Notes: generated from the letters alone by a model not told the origin. A DNA stretch of 47,267 bases from Nymphaea colorata (GCF_008831285.2 NC_045144.1:2792001-2839267), one strand, 5' to 3'; positions 11,782 to 24,200 are shown, counted from the first letter of the stretch. Translations and numbers: made by a program.

Positions 11782-13439
11782 GGTTCAATTTCTGAAGCAG
11801 AGGAGGAAGTGGATGGAGCTTTTGTCTTGAAGATGATGCGCAAGCATCTTGAGTGGCGGGGCGATGGCCATTTTTTGTAATGTCGTTGTTTCTGTGGGAA
11901 TTACAAACTGCCGACCACAGTAAATGGGTCGTGGGTCGGATACCGTTTCCATTAAAATTAGAAAACAATCCGCAGTGTCAATAGGCCGTCCTTCTTAACA
12001 AATTAAATAACACAACGAATTCAAACAAATTCAATGGCGACTGGGTATTTTAATCACTCAGACAGTTCAACTAAACATGATAATGATTAAGAAAAAAATA
12101 AAAACAAAAAAGACGGTGAACATTTTGTTTACATATTATTTTGTATTTTTTTCTCTAAACCATTTATTCATATTAAATAGACAACTTTGATTAGATGGTT
12201 GAATAAAAAATCAGAATCATCATTTACTCACTCTAACTAACACATTAAAAATACAAGACAATTCTTTGCAAGATAGTTAAAATTTAAAAATTTATTACTT
12301 AAAAAATGTAAATTATCATTAACATTATAATATACTATTACTGCATTATAAATTGCAAGCAATGTCACTTTAGTAACTATTTTTTAGCGATAATTTTTTA
12401 ATTTCAACTTCTAGTAACATCTAAACACAATAGCATTGAAAATCCCAAGAAAACAAAGTTAATATTTAGTATTGTTTTATAGGAAGCTTCATTAGGGGTC
12501 GTGGAGAGCCATGCCACCATCTCTAAGACACTAGTTTGTCTTTTTAATATGCGAGATTAAGTAAAATAAAACATATATAATAGGTTGTTCGACATTATGT
12601 GAGTGTCCTATAAATCAACTTAAAGATTGGGACAAATTAACAAAACAATAAGACTAATGTTTTATGAATCTAAACCAATCTTTGGGTAAATTCACGGAAC
12701 ACTCACTCTAGTGCCAAACAACCACTAAAAATATAAATCACCGAACAACCACTAAAAATATAAATCACCGTTATGTTTGGGATAAAAAAAAAGTGCCAAT
12801 GGATGCGTGTAGGCAAATACGAATCATTACTCATTTTTTTAAAAACTAATAAATGGAACTATTTTTATATAAACAAATCTTACAGAGCCATTACTCACAA
12901 AAATATTGCTTTTTGATATAAAATGACAAGTACTTCTTACAAACAGTCATTATTACTTCGGCTGATGAAAGATGTTTTCGCCTAGAAGGGAAAATTTTTC
13001 ATTATTTTACATTAAAAATTAATATTTTGATCAATAAGAGGTTTCTTTTAGAAATTTTCTCAAAAGTAGAACGCCTATTTGTTAACTTTTAAAAACTGAG
13101 TAAAGATTTATTATTTGCTCAAATGTTAGGCATCTTTCCATAATTTTTCCTTGATATGTATTTAAATCTTCATAATATAGACACTCATATCTGATTGGCA
13201 TTATGAAAAATGTGTGTTGCTCAACAAAACCAAACGCACTCATTAAAAACAAACCATGAATTTTCAAATAAAAGCTCCGGCAAGAGTTGGAATAAAAGCT
13301 CGGGTGAGGCGTGGCATGAATTAAACACAATGAATTATGCAAGTTGAATTTTAGGGGCCGGGTTTTTCTATAGGTAGTGAATTACGTCGACTTTTATAGA
13401 AATGTAAGTAATCTTTATATTTTCGCTGAAATCCATATA
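11782..13439. other. AT-rich intergenic DNA upstream of the Get3-like gene
   Basis: The first about 200 bp left of the ATG must hold the promoter and 5' UTR of the Get3-like gene. The rest is AT-rich with no ORF of merit and no clear transposon ends. It contains an exact 27-bp tandem duplication at 12717-12770. Confidence 0.5.
12717..12770. repeat. Two exact tandem copies of a 27-bp unit
   Basis: The unit starts AACAACCACTAAAA and ends AATCACCG; copies are 12717-12743 and 12744-12770, identical. Simple local duplication in AT-rich DNA. Confidence 0.9.
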
Positions 13440-13699
13440 GATATCCCTTTTCTCATAGAGGCCTCCCAAACAGATGATCATTGAGGTGAGTGAAGGTCCT
13501 CTTGAAACCCCAAGTAAGGCTCAAAATGAAGGATTCCCCTAAGAAAGGCTCCGAGAGGCAAACCAGACCTGAAATCGACAAGGGGCCCTAGGAAGCACGA
13601 GTAGAAGCAATTCTGAATACGGTAAGGTCAACCACATTCCAAAACCGCAATGGAAGGTGGGGAAGGGGGATCAATCATCACCACAGACAGAGCAGGACC
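13440..13699 (+). mobile_element. LINE fragment, 5' part (left of the copia insertion)
   Basis: Ordinary GC content with an open frame at 13657-13698, then an abrupt switch to the copia LTR at about 13700. The sequence right of the copia element (from 18263) can continue this frame, so I read both as halves of one LINE ORF1-like region. No ORF1 domain is recognisable here, and the left end is a guess. Confidence 0.4.
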
Positions 13700-13873
13700 T
13701 ATCAAAGATAAGAGAAAGACAAACACAAGAATTAACTTGGTTCGGTTCATTAAATGAACCTACATCCATAAAACTCTTACTCTCTCAATGTGTTTCTGAG
13801 AATGAGGTTCCATTATATATATATATGTGTGTGTGTGTATGCACCATGGTTGCTCTTTACAATTTTATCGAGA

Positions 13874-13931
<58 letters not shown>

Positions 13932-14124
13932 TTGCTTTCAAGATCAACCCCTTGATTTAAGGGATGCACCATGGTTGCTCTTTACAATTTTATCGAGAAC
14001 TCTACATTTTGGATAGACCTTCTTGGCTTCTTGCTGAAATGAGCTCCTTCCTTTTTGCTTGGAGTTGTTATCTTCACCATTTTGGTAGGGCACGTTCTTT
14101 CTATCTTCGACAGCTTTTTCAATA
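13700..14124 (-). repeat. 3' LTR of the copia element (expanded)
   Basis: It aligns with 17951-18262 over TTCGGTTCAT, GCTCTTTACAATTTTATCGA and CTTCTTGCTGAAATG blocks. It is about 110 bp longer because of a (TA)n tract (about 13876-13929) and a duplicated 34-bp segment. Its inner edge is TATTG, next to a polypurine tract, where TGTTG would be usual. Confidence 0.85.
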
Positions 14125-14137
14125 CTCCCACTCAAGT
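14125..14137 (-). other. Polypurine tract of the copia element
   Basis: On the - strand the sequence TTGAGTGGGAG lies directly before the 3' LTR start TATTG. This matches the usual plant copia arrangement of a TTGAGGGGGAG-like tract followed by TGTTG. Confidence 0.75.
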
Positions 14138-14418
14138 TGTGTCCATTTATTTTCACTGGGTTTGTCATGATATATGCAATTTGATCCTGCATTGAGATAT
14201 TTTTTATACTTATATTTTGTTTGGCAACTTTATCTCTAATAAGATGGAGATCTACTTCAATATGCTTGCTCTTGTTGTGTAAAACTAGATGGGACGCAAT
14301 ACATCAGTCACCAACATTATCACATCACACAATTGCTAGATTATTGGTTGGAATTTTTAATTCTTGTAACAAAAATTTCAACCATATAATTTCTGCAACC
14401 GTGTTGGCCAGAGCACAA

Positions 14419-14823
14419 TATTCTGATTCCGTGCTAGATCTAGATATGTTTTCTGGATCTCCATGTAATCAGATTTGGACCAATGTATATGGCATGCCCA
14501 CTAGTTGATTTTCTATCGTTTGGGTTTCCACACCTGTCGACATCAGTATGTGCATTGATAGAAAAATCTAAAGACCACTTGCCAGTGCCTTTGAGATACT
14601 TGAGTATTCAATTTACTACCTCCCAATGTTTATCAGTTGGATTGCGTCTATAGTGGCAAAACTCAGTTAATTGCAAATGGTATATCTGGCCTGGTGAGAG
14701 TGGCATATTAAAGAGCTCCAACGCTTCTGTAAAGAAGTGGATTTGATAAGGCTGATCAAGATTTGACCAAGTTGCCATAGGTGATCGAGCTGCTTTAGAG
14801 TCAAACATAGTCATTTTCTTCAT
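14419..14823 (-). pseudogene. Copia RT/RNase H remnant
   Basis: Read on the - strand, in-frame pieces resemble the end of copia pol: DIMKKMTMFDSK, YLKGTGKWSLDF, then NDRKSTSGHAIYIG, which matches the STSG motif of copia RNase H. Stop codons and frame changes interrupt the reading, so no functional product is expected. Confidence 0.75.
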
Positions 14824-15329
14824 AATGTCTCCAATATAGTGTTAGTACAAAAAAATTCCATTTTGCCCACTTTTAATTTCAATGCCAAAGGAGTAATGTA
14901 TATTTTTCAAGCCCTTAAGAGTGAATTTCTTTGCAAGCCTACATATAAGAGCTTTTACAAATCTTTGAGAGTTACAAATATATGAGCATAAACACAAAAT
15001 AATCGTTTATCTCATAATAAAAAGAGAATTATCAATATGTTCTCCCTTAAATACAATTCTTTGTAGAAGCATACTCAACCTAACCAAGCATGTGGTGCTT
15101 GTTTGAGATCATACAATGTTTTTAGCAGTTTACATGTACACATAGTCAGGATATTTAGAATCATCAAATTCTTTTAGTTGCTACATGTAAACTTCTTCAC
15201 TAATAAAACCATGTAAGAAAATGTTTTGAACATCAAGCTGTTTTGTACACCAATATTTGGATATTGCAAGAGATAAAAGATTTATGGTTGTTGTCTACTT
15301 GACTATAAGATTGAATGATTCTAAGGAAT

Positions 15330-15445
15330 CTCTCGATGATTGTACCCTTTGGCAACTAACCTTGCCTCGTATCTTTCAATGGTTCCATCTACGTGTTTCT
15401 TGATTTTGAAAATCCATTTACTCCCAACAATATTCTGATTTTCAG
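15330..15445 (-). pseudogene. Copia reverse transcriptase N-terminal remnant
   Basis: The - strand reads NIVGSKWIFKIKKHVDGTIE then RYEARLVAKGYN, the conserved opening of copia reverse transcriptase. The frame is lost on both sides. Confidence 0.85.
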
Positions 15446-16070
15446 GTCTAAGAACTAGAATCCACATTTGTTTTTTTTAAAGGATCCATTTTATTTTCCA
15501 TATCAAATTTTTCACTGAGAATTTTGTAAAGCCTCTTTTATAGTTACATTTTCTTTGTCTTGGGCCAAAATAAAGAGGATGTGCTTAGGCATGAGATGCT
15601 TGGATTGGGTTGAGTAGACCTTGAGAACATGAGAGCTGTCTTGGGCCATGTGACCATATGGTGAGTGCACCCATCATTGGGTTGACTAGGACTAGTGCCA
15701 CATTTTGTGAGAGAAGGAGACAAACTTGGAGAACTTTCAGGCTTGCTGGTAAGGTTATTTCATTTTGGTGAGTCGACTTGTAGTTTTCATCAGGTAATGA
15801 AACATCATTGGGATCTATATTTCATTTATTATAGGTTTACTTGATGGTGGTCCAATCACAATGAAGAAATTTGCTTGGATCAGTGGATGGGTGGAGTCAA
15901 AGTTATACATTGGTCAATGAGGCCCAACTTAAAAGGAAACTCATTCTCATTAAAGATGACATGGTGAGAGAATAAAATTCTACTAGTTTTTATGCTCAAG
16001 CAAAAAAGTAACCATGATGTTTAGGAATGTAGCCAATGAAAACACAAATTTTGGATCAAGCTTGTACTTT

Positions 16071-16340
16071 CTATAAGGTCTTAAGCATAGGTAACATGGG
16101 CATCCAAAAACTATAAGAAAGTGAAGGTCTGGTTGAGTTTTGAAGAAACATTTTTATGAAACTCTTTTCATTCAACATTTTGAAAGGAATTCTATTCATA
16201 AAGAACACAGCAGTATTGAAAGCATAAGACCAAAAGCGAGAGGGAATGTTAACTTTGGCCATCAATGTGAGGCCACTTTCTACAATTTGCCTATGCGTTT
16301 TTTGATAGTTCCACGTAAAAATATTTGATTTTATACCCAA
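16071..16340 (-). pseudogene. Copia integrase remnant
   Basis: An 89-codon open stretch on the - strand contains THRQIVESGLTLMAKVNIPS and FWSYAFNTAVFFMNRIPFK, typical of the region after the integrase catalytic core. The conserved TPQQNG-type motif that should precede it is degraded. Confidence 0.85.
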
Positions 16341-16851
16341 ATATCAATTCAACATGTGTTGTGAATTTTTGAAATACATAAAGCAAATCCAAGAGTACTT
16401 TCAATAAGCATCAACGAATAGAACATATTATTGAAAACCATCAATAATGTCTACTAGAGATAGCCCCCAAACTTCCAAATAAACAATTTCAAGAGCATGC
16501 TTAATTGGAATGAAGAAATTAAAAATGGCAAAGGTTATAACTCTTCTCGAGTTGACACGCCTCACAGATTTATTGCTAAATTCACTAGGGCAAGGCTAAC
16601 TAAACTATTCTAACACCTTAATCACAACATTAGATGTCAGGTGTTCCATCCTTTTGTGTCGTACGTAAACTAACTTTTTCTTGATTGCAAAAATATGTTT
16701 ATTTCTAACAAAAGAGTAGTGTAAAAAACTTCTTCACTTTCCCCTTGGAGTAGAGTTTTCCTTGTAGTGGCATCCTTCATGTAGTAAATGCACTGAAAGA
16801 AGATTTTTTGAAATTTGAGGAACATGCAGTATGTTATCCATCACAAAGTTA

Positions 16852-17049
16852 TCAGAAAAAGGTAGAGCCAATATATTTGATGTTCAAATCTGATCTGTCT
16901 CCAATTTGAACACTATTAGCACCTTGATATTTAACATGATTTGAAAGATTGTTTAAGTCATTTGTGACATGATGAGATGGACCTGAATTTGAATGCCAAT
17001 TTTTGTCACCAAAGTTCTCATGTGGAGTAGCATGATAGACTTTAGGCAT
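16852..17049 (-). pseudogene. Copia protease / GAG-pre-integrase remnant
   Basis: The - strand reads WHSNSGPSHHVTNDLNNL, corresponding to the copia protease W-x-DSGASxHVT region with the catalytic DSG Asp replaced by Asn. The protein is therefore inactive even apart from nearby stops. Confidence 0.75.
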
Positions 17050-17415
17050 TGGTGGAGCGTTATTCTACACAAACAAGGCAAGTTGATAACATATCTGAGC
17101 AGAATGAGCTAGTCTATCACAAATCTGACATACTATATGCTGATTATCTTGATTGAATCTGATGCATCCTTAGTCATGCCCACTGTTGCCATGACCATAA
17201 TAAGAAAATCACTATGAGTGCTACTAAATGTATTTTTGGCTGCTAGCTGGCACATTTAATTGGTCACTGATAAAATTCTTAGTCATACCATTAAAGTTCT
17301 TTTCTTGAATAAGAAAAATGTATAGACTTCTCCCGAGTCTCCATAGAGACAATAAAAGGATGATACTCATTGTGCAAACATTTCAAAATTTGCATAATTA
17401 GATCTTCATCAAATA

Positions 17416-17646
17416 CTACCCATGCAACTGAGGAGCAATGTTTCTTGCTTGCTGAATATATTCATCGATGCTTGTGTTGTCTTTTTCAAGATCTTGGAGC
17501 TGGCTCTTAAGTTGCATAATTTTGGATCTCAAATGAGTTGCATATGAAGTTTTGAAAACATTACAGGCTTCTTGAGAAGTTTGCAAACCAATAATTTGAC
17601 TATGAACATACTCACTCAAGAAAGATATCAACAAAGACAATAACAA
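17416..17646 (-). pseudogene. Copia gag remnant
   Basis: The 76-codon open stretch includes LQTSQEACNVFKTSY, RSKIMQLKSQLQDLEK and SIDEYIQQARNIAPQL. These fit the helical gag (UBN2/retrotran_gag) segment of plant copia elements. The gag protein is truncated at both ends. Confidence 0.75.
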
Positions 17647-17933
17647 TTTGTTATGCTTAGTCCAGCTAATGTATTCAAAATTAATTTTAGAAGAATTTCC
17701 AACATGCTTGGGAGGATATTTGATACATCAACATAACTAGACCTATCATAAGTAATAAGAATCAGTTTAAACTATCACTTTCAATAAAAGTAATTGTTGG
17801 TAGGAAGTTTGATAGATAAATAGTTATGAAGATTGGAAGGAACTTGAGTAAATGCAAATTTGTTGCCTCTCGAGATAGTGAACTGACTATGTCTTTTGCC
17901 AAAGGATGCTTCGAAAACCATAGTTGACTATCA

Positions 17934-17949
17934 CTGAAGCTTTAATACC
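17934..17949 (-). other. Primer-binding site of the copia element
   Basis: Immediately inside the 5' LTR the - strand reads TGGTATTAAAGCTTCAG, close to the TGGTATCAGAGC site complementary to initiator tRNA-Met that most plant copia elements use. Confidence 0.8.
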
Positions 17950-17950
17950 A

Positions 17951-18262
17951 TATCAAAGAATAAGAGAAAGACAAACATGTGAATTAACGTGGTTCGGTTC
18001 ATGAAAAGAACATAGACACAAGACACTCCCTCTTTCAATGTGTTTGAGGATAGTGCTATATATATATAAGATGTTTTCAAGATCAATCCCTCGATCTAAA
18101 GGATATACATGATTGCTCTTTACAATTTTATCGAGATGTCTAGATCTTAGATAGATCTTCTAAACTTCTTGCTGAAATGGGCTCTTTATTTTTTGCTTGG
18201 ATTCATTCTCCTCTTCATTTTGATAGGATACATTCTCTCTATCTTCGATAACTTCTCTAATA
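17951..18262 (-). repeat. 5' LTR of the copia element
   Basis: A 312-bp copy matching 13700-14124. The outer edge is AATA, the complement of the TATT(G) start also seen in the 3' LTR. Flanking 5-mers AGGAC (left, about 13694) and AGGCC (right, 18263) may be a decayed target-site duplication. Confidence 0.85.
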
Positions 18263-18989
18263 AGGCCCTCGAGGGTTTGCGAAGGATATCCTCTCCGTTG
18301 TGCAAGGTACACCCACACATTATGGTAATACCTACCCTTTTTCCCTTATTCTCGATGGTACGGACTTGGATTCTCTGTCCTTCATTAGGATTTGAACTCA
18401 TGGTCGGCACCATGGAAGCAGGATGAAGCTGAGTAATGGCAAAAGATAAAGGATTAAACAAGCACCTTGGCCCCAGGTGCAACCAAAAGGTGGTGGACAT
18501 GGGAGAGGTAGTAAAGGGAGAAAAGAACATAAAATCTCATTGATGGATAAAAATGAAGATAAGGAAAAGGAAGATGGATGGAAAAAGGTAGAAAAAAATG
18601 CTTGAAAAATCAAAAACTTCCTAAAGGCACCAACCACGAATTGAGCCTAGATAAAGAGAATGTTACAACATGTGAGGCAGTTATGGAATCAAACAACGAA
18701 GATAGAGATCGGTGGGCCACTAGTTGTGAATTATCATTATGGCCTCAAATATGAGAGGGGATGTGAGGGCAACAACTTAGAAAGACCTCATCAACCTCTA
18801 CAACAAGGAGAGACTCAATTACAATTTCTTTTTGATACTCAAACCAGGAAGCTCATTATTGATAGCATTGCTAGAAGATGCAGAGACCAAGAAGTTGCTT
18901 CTAATGAAGAGGCGGAGGAAAATCCTGCAATAGTCGTCTACCTATGGAACTAACGTAAGCTTATAGCTTGGAATTAGAATAGTAGTGGG

Positions 18990-19170
18990 TGGTGGCTGAC
19001 TACTTGCTTCATGAACACAATGAACAACCTCCAATGCAAAGCTATTGGCATGTATCTCCTGAGCCATCCAATTCTACATCGGACCTCATTGCATGAGTTG
19101 ATTGAAGAGATTAATAGATCTAACATCCTCATTCTAGTATTAGGGGATTTCAACATAGCAATCTAGAAAC
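18990..19170 (+). pseudogene. LINE endonuclease remnant
   Basis: The translation runs through MNNLQCKAIGMYLLSHP and INRSNILILVLGDFNIA, then hits a stop. GDFN is the conserved active-site motif of LINE AP-like endonucleases. Confidence 0.8.
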
Positions 19171-20754
19171 AAATAAAACAAAACAAAAACCTAATACGTT
19201 GTGTGGTAAGGATTTTAACAACTTTATAGTGTCCTGCGTTCTAGTGGAAGCCAGAGTTAATCAGAGTATGTATACATAGAACAACAAACAATATGGGAAC
19301 TAACACAGATTATGTAAGCTTGACTAGGTTTTTGTCACCCACCAATGGATCAATTCCATTGCAAAGCAATACAAACAAACATTCTTGAGTTTTTCATCAG
19401 GGGATCATAAAATCCTATTGTTTAGTTGGAATAAGCTTAGTGACAATAGTCACAAGATGAATAAATTCAAGATCATCAAACCTTGGCTGGTTGATCCTGA
19501 GATGCATAATATAATGATTGAAGAGTGAAGGAAAAGTGAAAGTGAGTGTCAAAGAGTAAGGGTTCTTCAAATGATTACGGGTGTAAAGAAAAGACCTGAG
19601 CAGTATAAACAAATTTGGTAGAATTGATGCCAAAGTAGCTACCTTGTACAAGTAGCTAGCAAAGGCTCAAAATTATGCAAAACATGAATGTTTTGTATCT
19701 ATGCAGGAGAAAGTAGAACATCCTTTGAATTAGATACTGCACTGTAGGTAGAAGAAATGTGGAAAAAACATTGGCCTACTTTTTTTGAGAAAAGATCCAA
19801 GGCACAAATGACACTCATTTGATATCATGAAGTAGCATATACAAACCACATACTGAGGGCAAGACAAGTCTAAAACTGCTCAGAAAGACTAATAGAGGGC
19901 TGATAGCAACTCAAATATGTAGGATCTCCTCTACTTTTGGCTTCCTGTTGACTTCATAGGGAAATTCAAAGTCTACGGATGATTAAAAAGTCATGGAAAG
20001 GATCGTGGCTGTGGCATAACCTAGGCTGGAAATGTGAATGGGGGTGGATTGAGGTCAAATTTCAATGAATAGTAAGAAATAGAGAAAAGATTAAATTCTG
20101 AATAGACAAGTGAGCAAGAAGGTTCTATCTCCATTACTTAAATGGGAACCACTATGCTAAATGAGAGAAAGACAAGTACATGACCTTAGCTGAAGCGAAG
20201 ATAGTATGTGCAAGGGACTCCCTAGACTTGGACATTGTGCATAGAAGTTTAAACAAGGTCCAGATCTTTGCTTTGCTAAATGAGATAGAATGGCTTAATA
20301 GAGGAGCTAATGGGATGAAACGGAATGACATTTGGGAGGTAATGAGAAGGTGGGGGCCTAACAACAAATAGAGGAAATACATTTGGGATCCAAACACCCC
20401 CTCTAGAGTAGCGTGGACCATCTAGATAGCTTTTAAAGGAAGCACCCTAGATAGGGTCAAGAAATGAGGTATCCCATTAGTGAAACAAGGTCTTTCTTGT
20501 GCAAATGGCTGTGGTGTGTAAACACATTTAAGAAAATGCAAGTGTAATGAAGAGAACAAGAAATTGTGGTTGATTTGGGCTATGTCGGGGTCATATATAC
20601 AAAAAATGCACAGCTAGAGGTAAATCAGAACATAGTGCAAATTCTTACCCTTGACAACAAAAGCAATGGGACAGTTCATGCATTTTGGAAATGCAAGGAA
20701 GATGGAAACTTGAAACATGAAGTACTAAAAACAGAAGGAGTTTATGACAGAAAT

Positions 20755-20829
20755 GAAATGCAACTCCTAATGCAATGGCTGAGATCCATAGAACTGAAAT
20801 GCAACTCCTAATGCAATGGCTGAGATCCA
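20755..20829. repeat. 41-bp tandem duplication inside the LINE
   Basis: GAAATGCAACTCCTAATGCA and the following sequence recur with a period of 41 bp (20755 and 20796). A secondary local duplication in the dead element. Confidence 0.85.
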
Positions 20830-21300
20830 CCAGCGAAAACAATAAGAGAAAGGGAGTTATATCCAACAACAAAACATGGACAAGCGGCTTAATTGGATGC
20901 TAACAAGCTAAAGAGATACTTCACAAGAATGGAACAATATCAAAGATTATAATCATCTTCTGTGTGTGGTAGAAATGCCCCCGTCTCTTTTTGGAGGTCG
21001 ATTGATGTGCATATATGGGGTTCATGATACTATTCGACATAGGCAATAGCTAAGTTTGAACCCCCTCACATTGATAGGATGCCATAGAAGAGAACCAAGA
21101 TCTTGGTGTTAGTATCTTTGCTTGTTGTGGTCTTCGAGTTGCTTTTACCTCTGTGTTTCAGTCGTTTGCTTTTATGTTTTCTAAAGGCCTGGTTTATACC
21201 ACGTTTGATGCTATGCATCCACCCTTGTTCTTACTTTTTGTTGCATATATACATTTTCTTTCTTAATAAAGGATAAGAGCCTACCTCACGGAAACTTTCC

Positions 21301-21677
21301 ATTGGAAGAAAACGATACTCTTTTCTCATTTAAAAAGTCACTTAGAAAATAGCCTAGCGCCCATAAATATATAATTAATTTTTACTAAGAGTGAAAAGAT
21401 ATTCTAAACTACAAAATGCATCCATGATGTAGCCATCATTTTCATCATCACTTTATATGATAAGTCACATGTAGTATAATATTCAATTATATATTCTCAT
21501 TCTTCAAAGTTTTGACTTTGGTTTTATGTCTCCTAGTTTTGTTGAAAAAAAAACAAAAAAAAAATGCAAGACAACCCATCTTAAAGTACCTATTATTATT
21601 ATAATTCCAAGTCATGTCATACATTGTGCTACTATTAAATACTGTGGTTGAGCAATTAGCCAATGAAAATGTATCTT
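21301..21677. other. AT-rich spacer between the LINE and the CACTA element
   Basis: No ORF with known similarity and no clear structure apart from A-rich runs at 21546-21566. Confidence 0.5.
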
Positions 21678-24193
21678 CACTACAAAAAAAATAAGGGTTT
21701 GCCGAAGCCCAAATTATGTTGGTAAAACTTTTGATGATGGTGAACAAGGTTGTCATTCAAGTTGGCATTAGTGAAAACTTTCACTGACAATCCATCTCAC
21801 TTGTCAGTATAGATGACCTACACTGACGCGTTAGGGCAGTAGATAAAATGAATTATTAGCAGCATCTACGGATATTGGTAATAGCAAGTTTTAGTGACAC
21901 CTTCTGGGCATTGGTAAAACTATTATCAACATTAGAAGTGGATGTCAGTAAATCTTAACCTACGTTCAAGTAAACATCGTTAATATCATTATCAATGCAA
22001 TTTCAAGCATCGATGAAGGTTTGTTAAATTTTTTTAACCTAATGCACAAATGACATAATTAGATCCAAAAATCGGAACTATATATACATATTAACCTGCT
22101 TGCATGTTGAATGTATCAAAGCAAACAATTATATGTCCATACAACAATTGTTCGAAGTTGTACATGGTACATTACAACTTAATAACAAAAGTTCAAACTT
22201 ATAAAAATACAAACAAAAACTACGCCAACAGTAATGTCATTGTTGAGGTGAAAATCATGTATATCTTGGCGTTGTCAGCATGCCTACAACAAACATTAAG
22301 AAAACACGTAGACTTTAGCATAAGTGTGAAGACTTATATGTATTTTTAATAATTTCCTATACTCATGCCTCCAATACATGAATCATGAATATTCAGGCAT
22401 AACCCACTTCTGTAGAGTTGTCATTTCCTTTAATGAAAATTTATACTTCTCATGTTTCAACACAATAAAGTACATGTTAGTGTAATATTTCAAAATTCAT
22501 AATTTATATGAAAATATACATACCTATAGACGTAACTATAGATCTATCTTGAATAATAACGGTAGCTTGAAAAAATTATGATATAGCAGTGGTGTGGTAA
22601 CAAGATTGTTTGCATGTGTACCGATGTAAGTCATTGAATGTTGTGTCTCTCTTCCAATAGATTGGCCCAACAAAATCATTGTTATTTTGTGTTTGGAGCT
22701 ATTTGTTAAATTTGTTGTAGCTAAAGCTTGATTAATCTTGTTTGTATTCATACTTGTAAGGCCTACAAGTAAATGAAATAATTGTTCATAAGTATACATT
22801 AACAACTATTATTCATAGACTAATCAACTATAAATACATGCATATTCATTACCAGAAGGACGTGGATCACTTGGTTTCTGTTCACTACTTATATCTTTGC
22901 TCTTCATGATTTCTTTTCTTCCATCGTTTGTGATTCAGTCTCATACGTCGAAGGAATTACATTTCTTCTCCTATATGTACTCTTCATTTATAACACAAAC
23001 ATCACATCAGTTTGAACATATATACAACATCTATATCATCTTATCCTTAACTAAAAGATCAATAACAAATGATCAATTGTACCATTTAATGATAAAACAT
23101 GTTACACAATTACTAAATTAAGCTACACTACAAGCCGTTCAAGAATATTATAAGTCTTTGAGTCGTTCAAACAATTTGTCGACCTTTTTGTGAGTAGGTA
23201 AGAGGCTACGGAGCAAAAGTATTCAAACATCATAAAATGCATTCAAATAACAACCAAATGTAATATTTTGTAAACTAAGTTCATGTGCAGTAGAATTATA
23301 CATGTTCAAGATATCACGTTGAAATCCAACCCGCAAGCATCGAAATCTAGAGGACAAAAATTAGGAGAAAATTGAGGGTTTTTTGTTTGTGCAAATATTT
23401 CATGCAATTAATATATCACACTGAAAGTACTAAGCTCAACAAACATTACTATAAAGTTTCATGGCCAAACAATACCAAAAACTCACTAAATCTTACTGGA
23501 AAAATTCAAATATATACCCAAAATTCATGTTATAGCTTAAAATCATTCACAAATAGGAAAAAACTTGACATTAAGATGGAGGAACCTACCTTGTCGTCGT
23601 TTAGACATTAAAAGATGATGAACAATGCTTGGAGCCAGAAAACTTCGTTCACCACTAGAAGGAAGAAAAGAGAGGATAAAAAAAAAGATGGAAGAACAAG
23701 AAAAGAGAAGAAGAACTCCAGCACAGTTAATAAGTCAAGGAAGTCTTTACCATGCATGAGAAACGTCGGTAAAGGCTATGCTTGAAAACGCTGGTGAAAC
23801 TTTTTTCGACAATTTTTACTGACGCGTAGAGAAAGTCGGTAAAAGATTTATTAGCAATGTCTACCGTAAACGCATCAATGAAGGTAGAGTTATAATGATG
23901 AAGCTTATAGATGTCGGTAATTCTTCTGAAAACACTTTCATGGATTCGAACATGAGCATGTGTTGGTAAAATTTAAATCTTCACCAGCATTTGCACACCG
24001 GCCATTGGTAAAAGGTAAATTTTAACGACATTATAATAGTGTGCGTTAGTGAATGCTCACTCTCAATGATGTTTGGGGTCTGACATCGTTAAAAGTAGGC
24101 TTTCAACAACATACTGTCCTTGATGTCGTTAAAAGTTTACTTTCACTGATGTCCATTTTTTCATATGTTAGTGAATCATTCCTTTTTTTAGTG
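21678..24193. mobile_element. Non-autonomous CACTA (En/Spm-like) DNA transposon
   Basis: The left end is CACTACAAAAAAAATAAGGG and the right end, read inward on the - strand, is CACTAAAAAAAGGAATG. The element is flanked on both sides by the 3-bp target-site duplication CTT (21675-21677 and 24194-24196). Both subterminal regions carry many degenerate copies of a GTCGGTAAAA/GTTGGTAAAA-type motif in both orientations, as expected for CACTA transposase-binding arrays. Length is 2516 bp. The interior is AT-rich and has no transposase-like ORF, so mobilisation would need an autonomous partner. Confidence 0.9.
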
Positions 24194-24200
24194 CTTTTAT
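24193..24200. repeat. Target-site duplication of the hAT-like element (left copy)
   Basis: GCTTTTAT precedes the element and is repeated exactly at 25015-25022 behind it. Its first base is the last base of the CACTA element. Confidence 0.85.

Larger units (their letters stand above)
13700..18262 (-). mobile_element. Degenerate Ty1/copia LTR retrotransposon
   Basis: Two related LTRs bracket copia-type coding remnants in reverse orientation. From the 5' LTR leftward: primer-binding site near 17940; gag remnant 17646-17416; protease/GAG-pre-integrase region around 17049-16850 (NSGPSHHVTNDL); integrase core end 16340-16071 (HRQIVESGLTLMAKVNIPSRF); reverse transcriptase start around 15440-15330 (NIVGSKWIFKIKKHVDGTIE); and RNase H region around 14820-14420, including YLKGTGKWSLDF. 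Integrase precedes RT, which is the copia order. Many stops and frameshifts break every ORF and the LTRs differ by substitutions and indels, so the copy is old and inactive. Confidence 0.9.
18263..21300 (+). mobile_element. Degenerate LINE (L1-type non-LTR retrotransposon)
   Basis: The + strand carries ORF1-like basic sequence (18440-18660). An endonuclease remnant follows at about 18990-19170, including ILILVLGDFNIA, the GDFN motif of LINE APE endonucleases. At about 19385-19410 a degraded FSSGDHKIL corresponds to the SDH motif. A 3' domain at 20180-20560 includes DPNTPSRVAWTI. The tail at 21000-21290 ends with CTTTCTTAATAAAG, a typical plant LINE 3' end. Many stops and frameshifts are present, and the reverse transcriptase core is not recognisable. 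The coordinates of both ends are approximate. Confidence 0.75.

Noticed and set aside
11485-11830. ORFs on + over the Get3-like first exon
   Set aside because: Antisense shadows of a GC-rich, well-matched coding exon.
12000-13439. CRISPR-like or satellite array because of the repeated 27-mer
   Set aside because: There are only two adjacent copies with no spacers, in a eukaryotic genome.
22104-23611. Short ORFs inside the CACTA element as a possible transposase
   Set aside because: None shows transposase-like motifs; they are random open frames in AT-rich DNA.
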